64,000 bases of DNA from Microbacterium neungamense. GTDB taxonomy: Bacteria > Actinomycetota > Actinomycetes > Actinomycetales > Microbacteriaceae. Numbering within the stretch: position 1 is the first letter of the stretch; every line of letters starts with the position of its first letter. The position numbers and the translations under genes are program-made. The notes beneath the pieces were generated by a model that searched no databases, was not told the DNA's origin, and saw nothing but the letters and a program-made list of their open reading frames with translations. The DNA lies in the NCBI RefSeq assembly GCF_024971095.1, contig NZ_CP069717.1:372001-436000 (forward strand). The letters run 5' to 3'. Of this stretch, positions 8,823-17,149 are shown piece after piece.

Positions 8823-9812
8823 ATGCCCGAACTCGACTCTCTCTCCGTCCTGCTGCTGTGGACGGCGATCGCGATCTACGCCGCCGCGTTCGTCGCCTTC
8901 GCCTTCGACCTGGCCTCTCGCTCCGCCGCGCAGACCGCGCGCGCGGACGCGCTCGTGGGCGCCGGGGTCGCCGCGGGTGCGACGGCCGCGAGCGGTGGCG
9001 CGGAGGCCGGTGGCGACGCCCCGGCATCCGGAGACCAGCCCAGGCCGCGCCTCGTGATGGCGCGCATCGGCACCTCGCTCACCGTGCTCGGGTTCCTGTT
9101 CCACCTGGGAGCGACCGTGACCCGCGGGATCGCGGCCGGCCGGGTGCCGTGGGCGAACCTGTACGAGTTCGCGATGATCGGCACGCTGCTGGTCGTCGCG
9201 GTGTTCCTCGCCGTGCTGACCCGCCTCGACCTGCGCTACCTCGGCACCTTCATCGTCGGGCTCATCGTCGTGCTGCTGGGCCTGTCGTCCACCAACTTCT
9301 ACGTGCCGATCGTGCCGCTGATGGACCCGCTGAAGTCGGTGTGGCTGATCATCCACGTCTTCGTCGCCTCGCTGTCGACGGCGCTGCTCGCCCTGGCGTT
9401 CGCGCTGTCGGTGATGCAGCTCATGCAGACCCGGCGCGAGCGGCTGATCGCCGAGGGCGCCGCGAAGACCGGGCCCGGATTCCTGCGGACGATCCCGGAT
9501 GCCGCCCGGCTGGAGAACCTCGCCTACCGGTTCACCGTGGTCGGGTTCATCTTCTGGACCTTCACCCTCATCGCCGGCGCGATCTGGGCGCAGGACGCGT
9601 GGGGCCGGTACTGGGGCTTCGACGTCAAGGAGACCTGGACGTTCATCATCTGGGTGCTCTACGCCGGCTACATCCACGCGCGCGCCACGCGCGGCTGGCG
9701 CGGCACCCCGTCGGCCTGGCTGTCGATCACCGGATTCGCGGCCGTGCTGTTCAACTTCACGATCGTCAACGTCTTCTTCAAGGGCCTGCACGCGTACTCC
9801 GGCCTGAGCTGA
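8823..9812 (+). CDS. ccsB: Cytochrome c biogenesis protein CcsB
   Basis: CcsA/CcsB haem-handling subunit of the system II synthetase, 329 aa, about eight helices. The signature Trp-rich haem-binding segment WGRYWGFDVKETWTF is at about residues 260-274, with conserved membrane-flanking His residues in HLGATVTRG and IIHVFVASLS. Residues 38-75 are an Ala/Gly-rich loop. ATG start directly follows resB. It ends the forward operon; about 90 bases later the convergent YhgE/Pip gene ends. The gap holds GC-rich inverted bits but no convincing terminator. Confidence 0.95.
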   Translation: MPELDSLSVLLLWTAIAIYAAAFVAFAFDLASRSAAQTARADALVGAGVAAGATAASGGAEAGGDAPASGDQPRPRLVMARIGTSLTVLGFLFHLGATVTRGIAAGRVPWANLYEFAMIGTLLVVAVFLAVLTRLDLRYLGTFIVGLIVVLLGLSSTNFYVPIVPLMDPLKSVWLIIHVFVASLSTALLALAFALSVMQLMQTRRERLIAEGAAKTGPGFLRTIPDAARLENLAYRFTVVGFIFWTFTLIAGAIWAQDAWGRYWGFDVKETWTFIIWVLYAGYIHARATRGWRGTPSAWLSITGFAAVLFNFTIVNVFFKGLHAYSGLS

Positions 9813-9900
9813 CCCCCACCGCGCGGCGCGCACGACCGCCACGGCTGTCTCCGGGGAACAGGAGATTCCTCCGGCGCGCGCGACGGATGCCGCCCGGCGG

Positions 9901-11874
9901 TCACGCCGCGGCGAGCACCGCCCGGACCGACGTGGTCCGCCGCCGCGCCACCGCGACCGTCGTGACCCCCAGCGACAGCACCGTCCAGACCACCAGCCCG
10001 GCGACGGCGGCGCCGCTCGGCGCGATCAGTCCGCTGAGCGCCGGGGCGGTCGGCATCGCCGCGCCGAGACCGGCCAGCCAGCCCGGCACCGTGGAGATGA
10101 CACCCGTCGCGAGCGCCAACACGCCGACCAGGGCGCTCACCCAGCGACCGGCGCCGCCCAGTGCCGCGACGAGCGTCTGGTTCACCGCGGCGAAGGCGAT
10201 CCCGGCCAGGGCGGCGACGCCGGCGAAGCCCCACCATGCGGCCGCGTCGTAGCCGGCGACGAGCTGCACCACCAGCGCGACGAGAAGCCCCTGCCCGGCA
10301 CCGAGCACCGCGCCCGGCCAGAACGCCCGGACCGCGAGACCGGCCGCCGACCTCCGGGATGTGAGCACCGACCCCGGCATCGCGCGGCGCGTGAGGAACG
10401 TGGCCAGCGCGCCGAACCAGAGCACGACGGCGGCCAGCAGCGGGATGGCGGTGGGCCCGAAGAGGGTCGCCGGCCCGGCATCCGCCGCCACGGGATCCGC
10501 GATGACCGACGCGAGCGAGGTGGACTCCTCGTCGCTGAACGACGGCAGCGAGGTGGCCGCCGTGTCGAGGCCGGAGGCGAGCTCGTCCGCGCCCGTCGCG
10601 AGGCCGTCGAGGCCGTCGGCGAGAGCGGATGCCCCGTCGCCGAGCTCGGCGGCGCCGTCCGCGAGACGGCCCGCCCCGCCGGACAGCTCGCGCGCACCGG
10701 TGGCGGACTGGTCCACGCCGTCGGCCAGCTGTCCGAGCCCGGCGCCGAGCTGATGCGCGGCGTCCGCGGCCGTCCGCATCTGCCCGGCGATCCGACCCGG
10801 CGCGGCCTGGTCGAACCGGGTCAGGCCGTCCGACGTGCCTGCGGCGGCCTGTGCCGCCAGATCTGCGCCGGCGCGAAGGTCGGGCAGTCCCTGCTGCAGC
10901 CCCCCGAGGCCTGCGCAGACCTGGTCGCCAGTGGGGTCGACACCGGGCGTGCGGGTCTGGCAGAGCGCCACCAGCCCGTCGACGCCGGTGGCCAGCTCTC
11001 CCACGCCGGACGCCACGCCGCTCGTGGCGTCCGCCGCTCCGCGGGCGGCGGCGAACAGCTCCTCGGGCACCAGCCCGTCCTGCTCCAGGGTGGCGGCCCC
11101 GCCGCTCAGTCCGTCGCCGAGCGCGCCGGCTCCGCCGGAGGCCTCGCGCGCCTTGCCCGCGATCGTGTCCAGCCCGCCGGCGAGCTGTCCGCCGCCGTCG
11201 CGGAGCGAAGCGGCGCCCTCGGCGAGCTGCGCCGCGCCGTCGGGGATCTCACCCGCCCCGGCCGCGGCCTCATCCGCGCCGTCCGCGAGCCGGGCGGCGC
11301 CGTCCGCCGCCGCGCCGATCTGATCGCCGATCGTCGCGAAGCCGACGAGCACGTTGTCGACGGTCGCCTCCGACACGGCGGTGCCCAGAGCGGATGCCGC
11401 CGCCGACGCGATCTGCTGCGTGATGAGGTCGTCCGCCACGCGTCCGTCCGGCGGCGTGGTCACCGTGATCTCCGCGCGCTCGGCGTCGTCGGCGTCGCCG
11501 CCGGTGAGCGCCGTGCCGGCCGAGGTCGCGGCGGCGGAGAAGTCCGCCGGGATCGTCACGATCGCCTGGTAGGTGCCGTCGGCGAGCCCCTCGCGGGCGT
11601 CGTCCTCGTTCGAGATCACCCAGGTGAGGTTGGAGTCGAGCTCGTCGGCGCCCTCGACCAGCCCGGCGGCGAGCTGCCGGCCGAGCGGAGTGTACTGTCC
11701 GTCGATCGTGACCGGCTCGTCCAGGTTGACGACGGCCGCGGTCATCGCGTCCAGCCGCTGGGTCGGGTTCTGCAGCGCCGCGACCAGGATGCCGCCGATC
11801 ACCGCGGGCAGGAGCAGTACGCCCAGGATCGACAGCAGGCGGCGCGATCGGCGGGGTTCGATGGGGAGGGTCAT
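9901..11874 (-). CDS. YhgE/Pip domain exporter-like membrane protein
   Basis: 657-residue ABC-2-permease-like protein. One N-terminal helix (about 13-35) is followed by a large extracytoplasmic region with repeated GA-rich heptad-like blocks (many DGAxxLADGA and SGGAxxLxDG repeats, about 195-445). A C-terminal bundle of six helices (about 470-650) completes the YhgE/Pip architecture. The family includes phage-infection protein and the ESX-linked EsaA; actinobacterial members often sit beside MMPL exporters. It overlaps the upstream MMPL gene by four bases (ATGA), so the pair is one TetR-controlled transcript. The exported substrate is unknown. Confidence 0.85.
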   Translation of the reverse strand: MTLPIEPRRSRRLLSILGVLLLPAVIGGILVAALQNPTQRLDAMTAAVVNLDEPVTIDGQYTPLGRQLAAGLVEGADELDSNLTWVISNEDDAREGLADGTYQAIVTIPADFSAAATSAGTALTGGDADDAERAEITVTTPPDGRVADDLITQQIASAAASALGTAVSEATVDNVLVGFATIGDQIGAAADGAARLADGADEAAAGAGEIPDGAAQLAEGAASLRDGGGQLAGGLDTIAGKAREASGGAGALGDGLSGGAATLEQDGLVPEELFAAARGAADATSGVASGVGELATGVDGLVALCQTRTPGVDPTGDQVCAGLGGLQQGLPDLRAGADLAAQAAAGTSDGLTRFDQAAPGRIAGQMRTAADAAHQLGAGLGQLADGVDQSATGARELSGGAGRLADGAAELGDGASALADGLDGLATGADELASGLDTAATSLPSFSDEESTSLASVIADPVAADAGPATLFGPTAIPLLAAVVLWFGALATFLTRRAMPGSVLTSRRSAAGLAVRAFWPGAVLGAGQGLLVALVVQLVAGYDAAAWWGFAGVAALAGIAFAAVNQTLVAALGGAGRWVSALVGVLALATGVISTVPGWLAGLGAAMPTAPALSGLIAPSGAAVAGLVVWTVLSLGVTTVAVARRRTTSVRAVLAAA

Positions 11875-14783
11875 GCGTTCACCTCGGCGGGTTCGGCGGG
11901 GAGGGTGGCGGGGGAGTCGTCGGGCTGAGATCCCGGGTCGGCGTCGACACCCCGGGCTGCGGGCGTCGATTCAGCGGGGTATGGACGGGAGGGCGGGGCG
12001 TCGGCGAGGTCGAGGACGGATGCCGCGTACCCGGCATCCGTGAGCACCGCCTCCGCGGCGCCCGCGTCCGCGGCCGTCGCGAACACCGCGACGGGGGCGT
12101 CGCCGCGCCGCTCCCTGTCGTTGCGGAGCCGCGCGAGGACCGCCTCGCGTCCCGGTCCGGACAGCCGGTCGACGCCGTCGATCACGACGAGCTGCGGAGC
12201 GCCGCGCAGAGCCTCGGCGAGCTCCGCGTCCAGGCCGTCCGCGGACACGGCTTCCGCCCGCACCACCCCGACGTGTCCTCGCACCCACGCGGCACGACCG
12301 GGCAGCAGGTGCCCGGCGACGCGCAGGCGCCCGGCATCCGGGGTCAGACGGCCGGCGATCGCGAGGGCCAGGGCGCGGAGCGCGCCCGACGCCGCCCCGG
12401 TGGCGATCACCGCCGCACCGGGCGCCACCCGCAGCCGGAGGTCGTGGATGCCGGCATCCGTCAGTGCCAGCCCGTCGGCCGCGACGACGCTTCCGTCACC
12501 AGGCCACTCGGCCAGTGCCCGCTCCCGCTCGACCGCTTCACCCTCGATATCGACGTGCGGCAGCTTCCGCTCCAGCCCGCGGGGGATCCGCCACGCGCGC
12601 TCGCCGAGGATCGCCATCACGGCCGGGATCAGCGTCATCCGCACCAGGAACGCGTCGATCGCGATGCCCGCCGCCAGCCCCAGCGCGATCGGCTTGAGCG
12701 AGGAGTCGCCCTCCGGCACGAACGCGACGAACACCGCGAACATGATCAGCGCGGCGGCCGTCACCACGCGCGCGGTGCCGGCGAAACCGGTGCGCACCGC
12801 GCGGACCGCGGCCTCCCGGCCGGATGCCGGGTCGTGGACGTAGTCCTCCCGCATCCGCGAGACGAGGAAGACCTGGTAGTCCATCGCCAGGCCGAACAGC
12901 ACCCCCATCAGCACGATCGGCATGAAGCTGATCACCGGGCCGGTGCGGGCGACGTGCAGGGCGTCCGCGAACCATCCCCACTCGAAGACCGCGGCGACCA
13001 CGCCGAAGGCGGCGACGATCGACAGCAGGTAGCCGACCGCAGCGGTCACCGGCACCCAGACCGAGCGGAACACGATCGTGAGCAGGATCAGCGACAGGCC
13101 GATCACGAAGATCCCGAACGGCAGCAGCGCGGCGCCGAGACGGTCGGAGATGTCGATCGCGACCGCGGTGAAGCCGGTCACGCGGAGGTCGATGCCGTAC
13201 TCCTCCTGCCACTCGTCGTGGTGGGCGCGCAGCTCGCGGACCAGGTCCGCGGTGGCGGGGTCGTCCGGCGCGGTCTCCGGGATGATCTGCACGATCCCGG
13301 TGTCGGCGGCCTCGTTCGGCGTGGCCAGGGCGACCTCCCGGACGCCCGGGAGCGCCTCCACCTCCTCGCCGAGGTCCTGCATCAGGGCGAGCGGGTCGGT
13401 CGAGGTGACGATGGTGCCGGTGAGGATGAGCGGTCCGTTGAAGCCGGGACCGAAGTGCTCGGCGGTGAGGTCGTAACCCTGCCGCGCCTCGCTGCCCTTC
13501 GGCAGCACGCCGGCGTTCGGCAGAGCGAGGTCGAGGCTGAGCGCCGGGATCGCGGTGACGCCGAGGCCGAGCACGACGGCGACGGTCGCCAGCACCGGGC
13601 GCCGCGTGACGCCGTCGACCCAGCGCCGCGCGAACCCCGGTCGCCGAGCCGGCGCGGTGCGTCGAGACCCCGTGCTGTCGCCGACACCCCGTGGTGCGGG
13701 CGTCGCTGAGACGGGGTCTCGGTGAGGGCTCGGGGTCTCGGCGCGGGAGGGGAGGCGGACGCGACCCGCGACCCGGCCCTTCACGAACCCGAGCAGCGCG
13801 GGGGTGAGCGTCACGGCGACCGCCACCGCGATCGCCACGGCCACGGAGGCGGCGATGCCCATCGTGGTCAGGAACGGGATGCCGGCGAAGCCGAGCCCGA
13901 TCAGCGCGATCAGCACGGTGACCCCGGCGAACACGACCGCCGACCCGGCGGTGCCGACCGCACGGGCGGCGGACTCCTCGGGGTCGACGCCGTCGCGCAC
14001 CTGATCCTGGTGGCGGGCGACGATGAAGAGCGCGTAGTCGATACCCACCGCGAGGCCGAGCATGAGGGCGAGCAGCGGCGTGGTGGATGACACGGTGGCG
14101 ACGGCCGTGGCGGCGAAGATCCCGGCCATCGAGATCCCGACGCCGAGCACCGCCGTGAGCAGCGGCAGCCCCGCCACGACGAAGGAGCGGAAGGTGACGA
14201 TCAGCACGAGCAGCGCGATCGCGAGGCCCACCGCCTCGGTGGGGGTCACCGTCGGGATCGACATCGCGAACAGGTCGCCGCCCAGCGCGGTCTGCGCGCC
14301 CTCGGGGAGCGCCGCGGCGAGGTCGTCCACGGTGTCCTGCAGCTGCTCCTTCACCGCGTCCGGCACGTCGCTGGCCTGCCCGTCGAACTGCATCTGGACG
14401 ATGGCGGCGGTGGCGTCATCGTTCACCATCCCGTCCACGCTCTCGTCGAACGGGGAGGTCACCGCGAGCACGCCGTCGAGTCGGCCGAGCGCGTCCACGG
14501 CGTCCTCGATCTCGTCGCGGTAGGCGGCGTCGGAGACCTCCGCGCCGGAGGCGGCCACGACGATGAACTGCGCGCTGGTCCCGCTCACCTGCGGGAAGGT
14601 GCGCGACAGCTGCTCGAGCCCGGCTTCGGACTCGGTGCCGGGGATCGAGAAGGTGTTGTCCGTGCCGGTGCCGAGCAGCACGGCCCCGCTGCCGGCGATC
14701 CCGAGCACGAGCAGCCAGGAGACGAGCACGCGCCACGGATGCCGGAAGGACCAGCGCCCGAGCGACGAGAGCAGAGTGGACAC
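11871..14783 (-). CDS. MMPL family transporter with a degenerate ABC-ATPase-like C-terminal domain
   Basis: RND-type MMPL exporter, 970 aa. Helix 1 is at about 11-33 and an extracytoplasmic domain follows (about 40-175). Helices 2-6 come next, with the membrane DY motif in GLAVGIDYALFIV. A second half repeats this with FGLAMDYQVFLVSRM. Residues about 767-930 look like an ABC nucleotide-binding domain that lost its key residues: TGAASGALRALALAIAG where Walker A should be (no Lys), AGRLRVAGHLLPG, and a Walker B-like QLVVIDGVD. No LSGGQ is seen. A repeat element inserts about 25 residues in the central cytoplasmic loop. GTG at 14783 is chosen for its GGGGAGG site and helix position; the frame is open to 14852 across the operator. 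Confidence 0.88.
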   Translation of the reverse strand: MSTLLSSLGRWSFRHPWRVLVSWLLVLGIAGSGAVLLGTGTDNTFSIPGTESEAGLEQLSRTFPQVSGTSAQFIVVAASGAEVSDAAYRDEIEDAVDALGRLDGVLAVTSPFDESVDGMVNDDATAAIVQMQFDGQASDVPDAVKEQLQDTVDDLAAALPEGAQTALGGDLFAMSIPTVTPTEAVGLAIALLVLIVTFRSFVVAGLPLLTAVLGVGISMAGIFAATAVATVSSTTPLLALMLGLAVGIDYALFIVARHQDQVRDGVDPEESAARAVGTAGSAVVFAGVTVLIALIGLGFAGIPFLTTMGIAASVAVAIAVAVAVTLTPALLGFVKGRVAGRVRLPSRAETPSPHRDPVSATPAPRGVGDSTGSRRTAPARRPGFARRWVDGVTRRPVLATVAVVLGLGVTAIPALSLDLALPNAGVLPKGSEARQGYDLTAEHFGPGFNGPLILTGTIVTSTDPLALMQDLGEEVEALPGVREVALATPNEAADTGIVQIIPETAPDDPATADLVRELRAHHDEWQEEYGIDLRVTGFTAVAIDISDRLGAALLPFGIFVIGLSLILLTIVFRSVWVPVTAAVGYLLSIVAAFGVVAAVFEWGWFADALHVARTGPVISFMPIVLMGVLFGLAMDYQVFLVSRMREDYVHDPASGREAAVRAVRTGFAGTARVVTAAALIMFAVFVAFVPEGDSSLKPIALGLAAGIAIDAFLVRMTLIPAVMAILGERAWRIPRGLERKLPHVDIEGEAVERERALAEWPGDGSVVAADGLALTDAGIHDLRLRVAPGAAVIATGAASGALRALALAIAGRLTPDAGRLRVAGHLLPGRAAWVRGHVGVVRAEAVSADGLDAELAEALRGAPQLVVIDGVDRLSGPGREAVLARLRNDRERRGDAPVAVFATAADAGAAEAVLTDAGYAASVLDLADAPPSRPYPAESTPAARGVDADPGSQPDDSPATLPAEPAEVNA
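13660..13742. repeat. Family C repeat (GAGACCCCGT ... ACGGGGTCTC) inside the MMPL gene
   Basis: The arms GAGACCCCGTGCTG and GACGGGGTCTCGG also form the hairpin at 1612-1653, and a partial copy (ACACCCCGGGCTGCGGGCGTCG) is at 11949-11970 near the 3' end of the same gene. Here the element is in frame and codes for a polar stretch between membrane helices. Confidence 0.6.
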
Positions 14784-14799
14784 GCGGCCTCCCCATTTG

Positions 14800-14832
14800 G
14801 ATACACAGATGTATCGGATACGTAGATGTATC
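14800..14832. promoter_or_regulatory. Tandem palindromic operator, probably for the TetR regulator
   Basis: Two 16-base palindromes side by side: GATACACAGATGTATC (14800-14815) and GATACGTAGATGTATC (14817-14832), centres 17 bases apart. They lie between the MMPL start (14783, reverse) and the TetR start (14977, forward). This is much more AT-rich than its surroundings. The position and symmetry suggest two TetR dimers that repress the exporter operon and perhaps the regulator itself. Confidence 0.75.
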
Positions 14833-14976
14833 GTAATCGGACGGCACCGCACGGATGCTGTGTGCTTGGTGGGAACCGGCGGTCACCGCATCCGCACGGA
14901 CAGTACGGCGGGCACCCGATCGGGTCGGGAGGAGCGGCCCGGCATCCGATCTGGAAGAGTGGAGGAGGAGGCTTCG

Positions 14977-15618
14977 ATGACGACACCCGCGACCCGGCGC
15001 CGGGAGAACACGCGCACGCGGCTGCTGGACGCCGCCGCGCAGGTGTTCGCCGAGCTCGGCCTGGAGGGGGCGACCGTCGAGGCGGTGTGCGAGCGGGCCG
15101 GCTTCACGCGCGGCGCGTTCTACTCCAACTTCGACTCCAAGGACGAGCTGTTCCTCATGCTGGCCGCGCGGGTCGGCTCGGCACGCGTGGCCGCGGTGCG
15201 CGAGCGGGTGCATCAGATGGTCGGCGACGGCGCCCTCGAGGACTGCGATCCGGTCGACCTCGTGCAGCAGGTGATGGACTCGGCGGGGGACGACCGACTG
15301 GGCGTCCTGCTGATGAGCGAGATCCGCATCCGGGCGCTCCGCGACCCCGCGTTCGGGGCCGCGTATCTCGCCCAGGAGCGTGAGATGGTGGCGAGCATCG
15401 CCGAGATCATCTCCGACATCGTCGCCTCGGGGCAGCTCTCCCTGCGCCTGGACCCGGAGACCGCCGCGCGCACGCTCATGATCGTGTGGGAGGGGATGAC
15501 CGTGCGCGGCGCGATGGCGGGGATGGATGCCGACGCGCTGCGGCGCTCCGGCAGCGAGGAGCTCGGCCGGATGGTCGAGCTCATGGTCGCCGAGGGCCCG
15601 GCGACGTCCCGCCCGTAG
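14977..15618 (+). CDS. TetR/AcrR family transcriptional regulator
   Basis: 213-residue one-component repressor. An N-terminal helix-turn-helix (about 8-55) contains the family phrase GATVEAVCERAGFTRGAFYSNF, where GFTRGAFYSNFDSKDELF is the recognition region. The remaining 150 residues are the helical ligand-binding and dimer domain. The ATG at 14977 follows GGAGGAGG. It is divergent from the MMPL-YhgE exporter genes across a tandem palindrome, so it most likely senses a toxic or lipophilic ligand and derepresses export. The ligand is unknown. Its transcript runs toward menC, which ends two bases away on the other strand. Confidence 0.9.
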   Translation: MTTPATRRRENTRTRLLDAAAQVFAELGLEGATVEAVCERAGFTRGAFYSNFDSKDELFLMLAARVGSARVAAVRERVHQMVGDGALEDCDPVDLVQQVMDSAGDDRLGVLLMSEIRIRALRDPAFGAAYLAQEREMVASIAEIISDIVASGQLSLRLDPETAARTLMIVWEGMTVRGAMAGMDADALRRSGSEELGRMVELMVAEGPATSRP

Positions 15619-15620
15619 TC

Positions 15621-16601
15621 TCAGCCGGCCGCGGTGAGCGCGGCGTGGCAGCGGCGCAGGCGGCCCAGCCACCAGTCCCGGCGGTCGTCCGTCGCGGCCA
15701 GGCGGTCGAGCGCCGCGGCATCCGGGACCACCCGCTGCACGGGGATCGCGCCGGCGACCGCGTGCGCATCGGCGACATCGTCCGCGAAGAGGGAGGCCGT
15801 GCCGAGCCCACAGTCGTACTCGAGCTCGGGCAGTGCGGCGGCCAGGGCCGCACCCTGCGCCAGGCCGACCGCGGTGTCCAGCGCGCTGGAGACGACCGCC
15901 GGCAGACCCGCGGCGGAGACGATCTCCAGGGCCCGGCGGGCGCCGCCCAGCGGCTGCGCCTTGACGACGAGCAGGTCGGCGGCATCCGCATCCGCCACCG
16001 CGAGCGGGTCGGTCGCCTTGCGCACGCTCTCGTCGGCGGCGACCGGGATGCCCATGTAGCGGATGCGGGCGCGCAGCTCGGCGAGTTCGGGCACCGTCGC
16101 GCACGGCTGCTCCAGGTATTCCAGGTCGAACTCGGCGAGGGCGTGCGTGGCGTGCTCGGCCTCGTCGACGTTCCACGCGCCGTTCGCGTCGAGGCGGATG
16201 CGGCCCTCCGGGCCCATCGCGGCGCGCACGGCGCGCACCCGGGTGATGTCGTCGGCGAGCGTCTGGCCGCGCTCGGCGACCTTGACCTTGGCGGTGCGGC
16301 ATCCCTCGAAGCGGGCGAGCACCTCGGGTACGCGCGACGCGTCGACGGCCGGGACCGTGGCGTTCACCGGGATGCGGTCGCGCAGCGGCGCCGGCTGCGG
16401 GTTCCAGGCGAAGTCGATCGCCGCCGCCAGCCAGGTCGCCGCCTCGGCGTCCTCGTACTCGGGGAACGGCGAGAACTCCGCCCAGCCCTGCGGGCCCTCG
16501 AACAGCAGCGCCTCGCGGACGTCGACGCCGCGGAACCGGGTGTGCAGCGGGAGCGCGACGACGTGCGCCGTGGCGAGGAGGTCGGCGAGCGGGGGCGTCA
16601 T
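15621..16601 (-). CDS. menC: o-Succinylbenzoate synthase
   Basis: Enolase-superfamily enzyme that dehydrates SHCHC to o-succinylbenzoate in menaquinone synthesis, 326 aa. Catalytic residues can be read in order: KVKVAERG (Lys pair), RLDANGAW (metal Asp), LEYLEQPC (metal Glu), VAADESVR (metal Asp/Glu) and LLVVKAQPLGG (second catalytic Lys). The ATG at 16601 begins MTPPLADLL; the frame is open to 16769, but that would cross the PadR operator. A possible -10 (CATGAT) six bases upstream suggests a leaderless message. menB and menE lie 1.5 kb away on the other strand, beyond the PadR pair. Confidence 0.93.
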   Translation of the reverse strand: MTPPLADLLATAHVVALPLHTRFRGVDVREALLFEGPQGWAEFSPFPEYEDAEAATWLAAAIDFAWNPQPAPLRDRIPVNATVPAVDASRVPEVLARFEGCRTAKVKVAERGQTLADDITRVRAVRAAMGPEGRIRLDANGAWNVDEAEHATHALAEFDLEYLEQPCATVPELAELRARIRYMGIPVAADESVRKATDPLAVADADAADLLVVKAQPLGGARRALEIVSAAGLPAVVSSALDTAVGLAQGAALAAALPELEYDCGLGTASLFADDVADAHAVAGAIPVQRVVPDAAALDRLAATDDRRDWWLGRLRRCHAALTAAG

Positions 16602-16705
16602 GCGTCCATCATGCCCCGCCGTGTGCGCTCCCCCGGGAGCCAGCCGCGTCTGGAGTCCTGCGCGTCGCCCGACCGGGCCCGCCGATACCCCGGTCGCATG
16701 CGTCG

Positions 16706-16735
16706 TTGACAATAGTGTGTGACGCACACTATAGT
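16706..16735 (+). promoter_or_regulatory. PadR promoter with embedded palindromic operator
   Basis: -35 TTGACA (16706-16711), 18-base spacer, -10 TATAGT (16730-16735). The spacer is filled by a perfect inverted repeat ATAGTGTG-TGACG-CACACTAT (16712-16732). Transcription would begin at or next to the ATG at 16743, giving a leaderless message. An operator in this place would block RNA polymerase, which fits autoregulation by the PadR protein. Confidence 0.75.
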
Positions 16736-16742
16736 GACGAAC

Positions 16743-17147
16743 ATGGAAGAGGCGGATTTCGACGGACACCTGCAGGAGCTGCGGCGGGGCACGATCGTGC
16801 TGGCCAGCCTCCAGCTGCTGCGCGAGCCGGGGTACGGCTACGGGCTGCTGGAGCAGCTCAGCGCGGCGGGTTTCCCCACCGACGCGAACACGCTCTACCC
16901 GCTGCTGCGCCGGCTCGAGAAGCAGGGGTACCTCGACAGCGCCTGGAACACGGACGAGGCGAGACCCCGCAAGTTCTACCGCACCTCGGCGTCCGGAATC
17001 CGCCTCGCCGAGACCCTGACCCGGGAGCTTGCGGCCATCGCATCGGCATCCGCCGCGCTCGCCGAGACGACCCGCCGCCGGGGTGCCGACAACACCGGTG
17101 CCGACGCGATCGGCGCCGAGAAGACCCGCGCCGAGAAGGAGAAGTGA
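16743..17147 (+). CDS. PadR family transcriptional regulator
   Basis: 134-residue PadR protein with a winged helix at about residues 8-85. The family phrase GYGYGLLEQLSAAGFPTDANTLYPLLRRLEKQGYL, seen in part at residues 35-68, is followed by RKFYRTSASG of the wing. The C-terminus is short, so it is of the PadR-s2 group that dimerises through a single helix. The ATG at 16743 fits a leaderless transcript. Two bases separate it from the following membrane-protein gene. PadR plus a DUF1700/HAAS-type membrane protein is a common actinobacterial and firmicute pair controlling membrane or transport functions. The inducer is unknown. Confidence 0.9.
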   Translation: MEEADFDGHLQELRRGTIVLASLQLLREPGYGYGLLEQLSAAGFPTDANTLYPLLRRLEKQGYLDSAWNTDEARPRKFYRTSASGIRLAETLTRELAAIASASAALAETTRRRGADNTGADAIGAEKTRAEKEK

Positions 17148-17149
17148 TC

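Noticed and set aside
9813..9900. Terminator between ccsB and the convergent YhgE gene
   Set aside because: GC-rich partial inverted repeats only; no stable stem with a clear loop was found.
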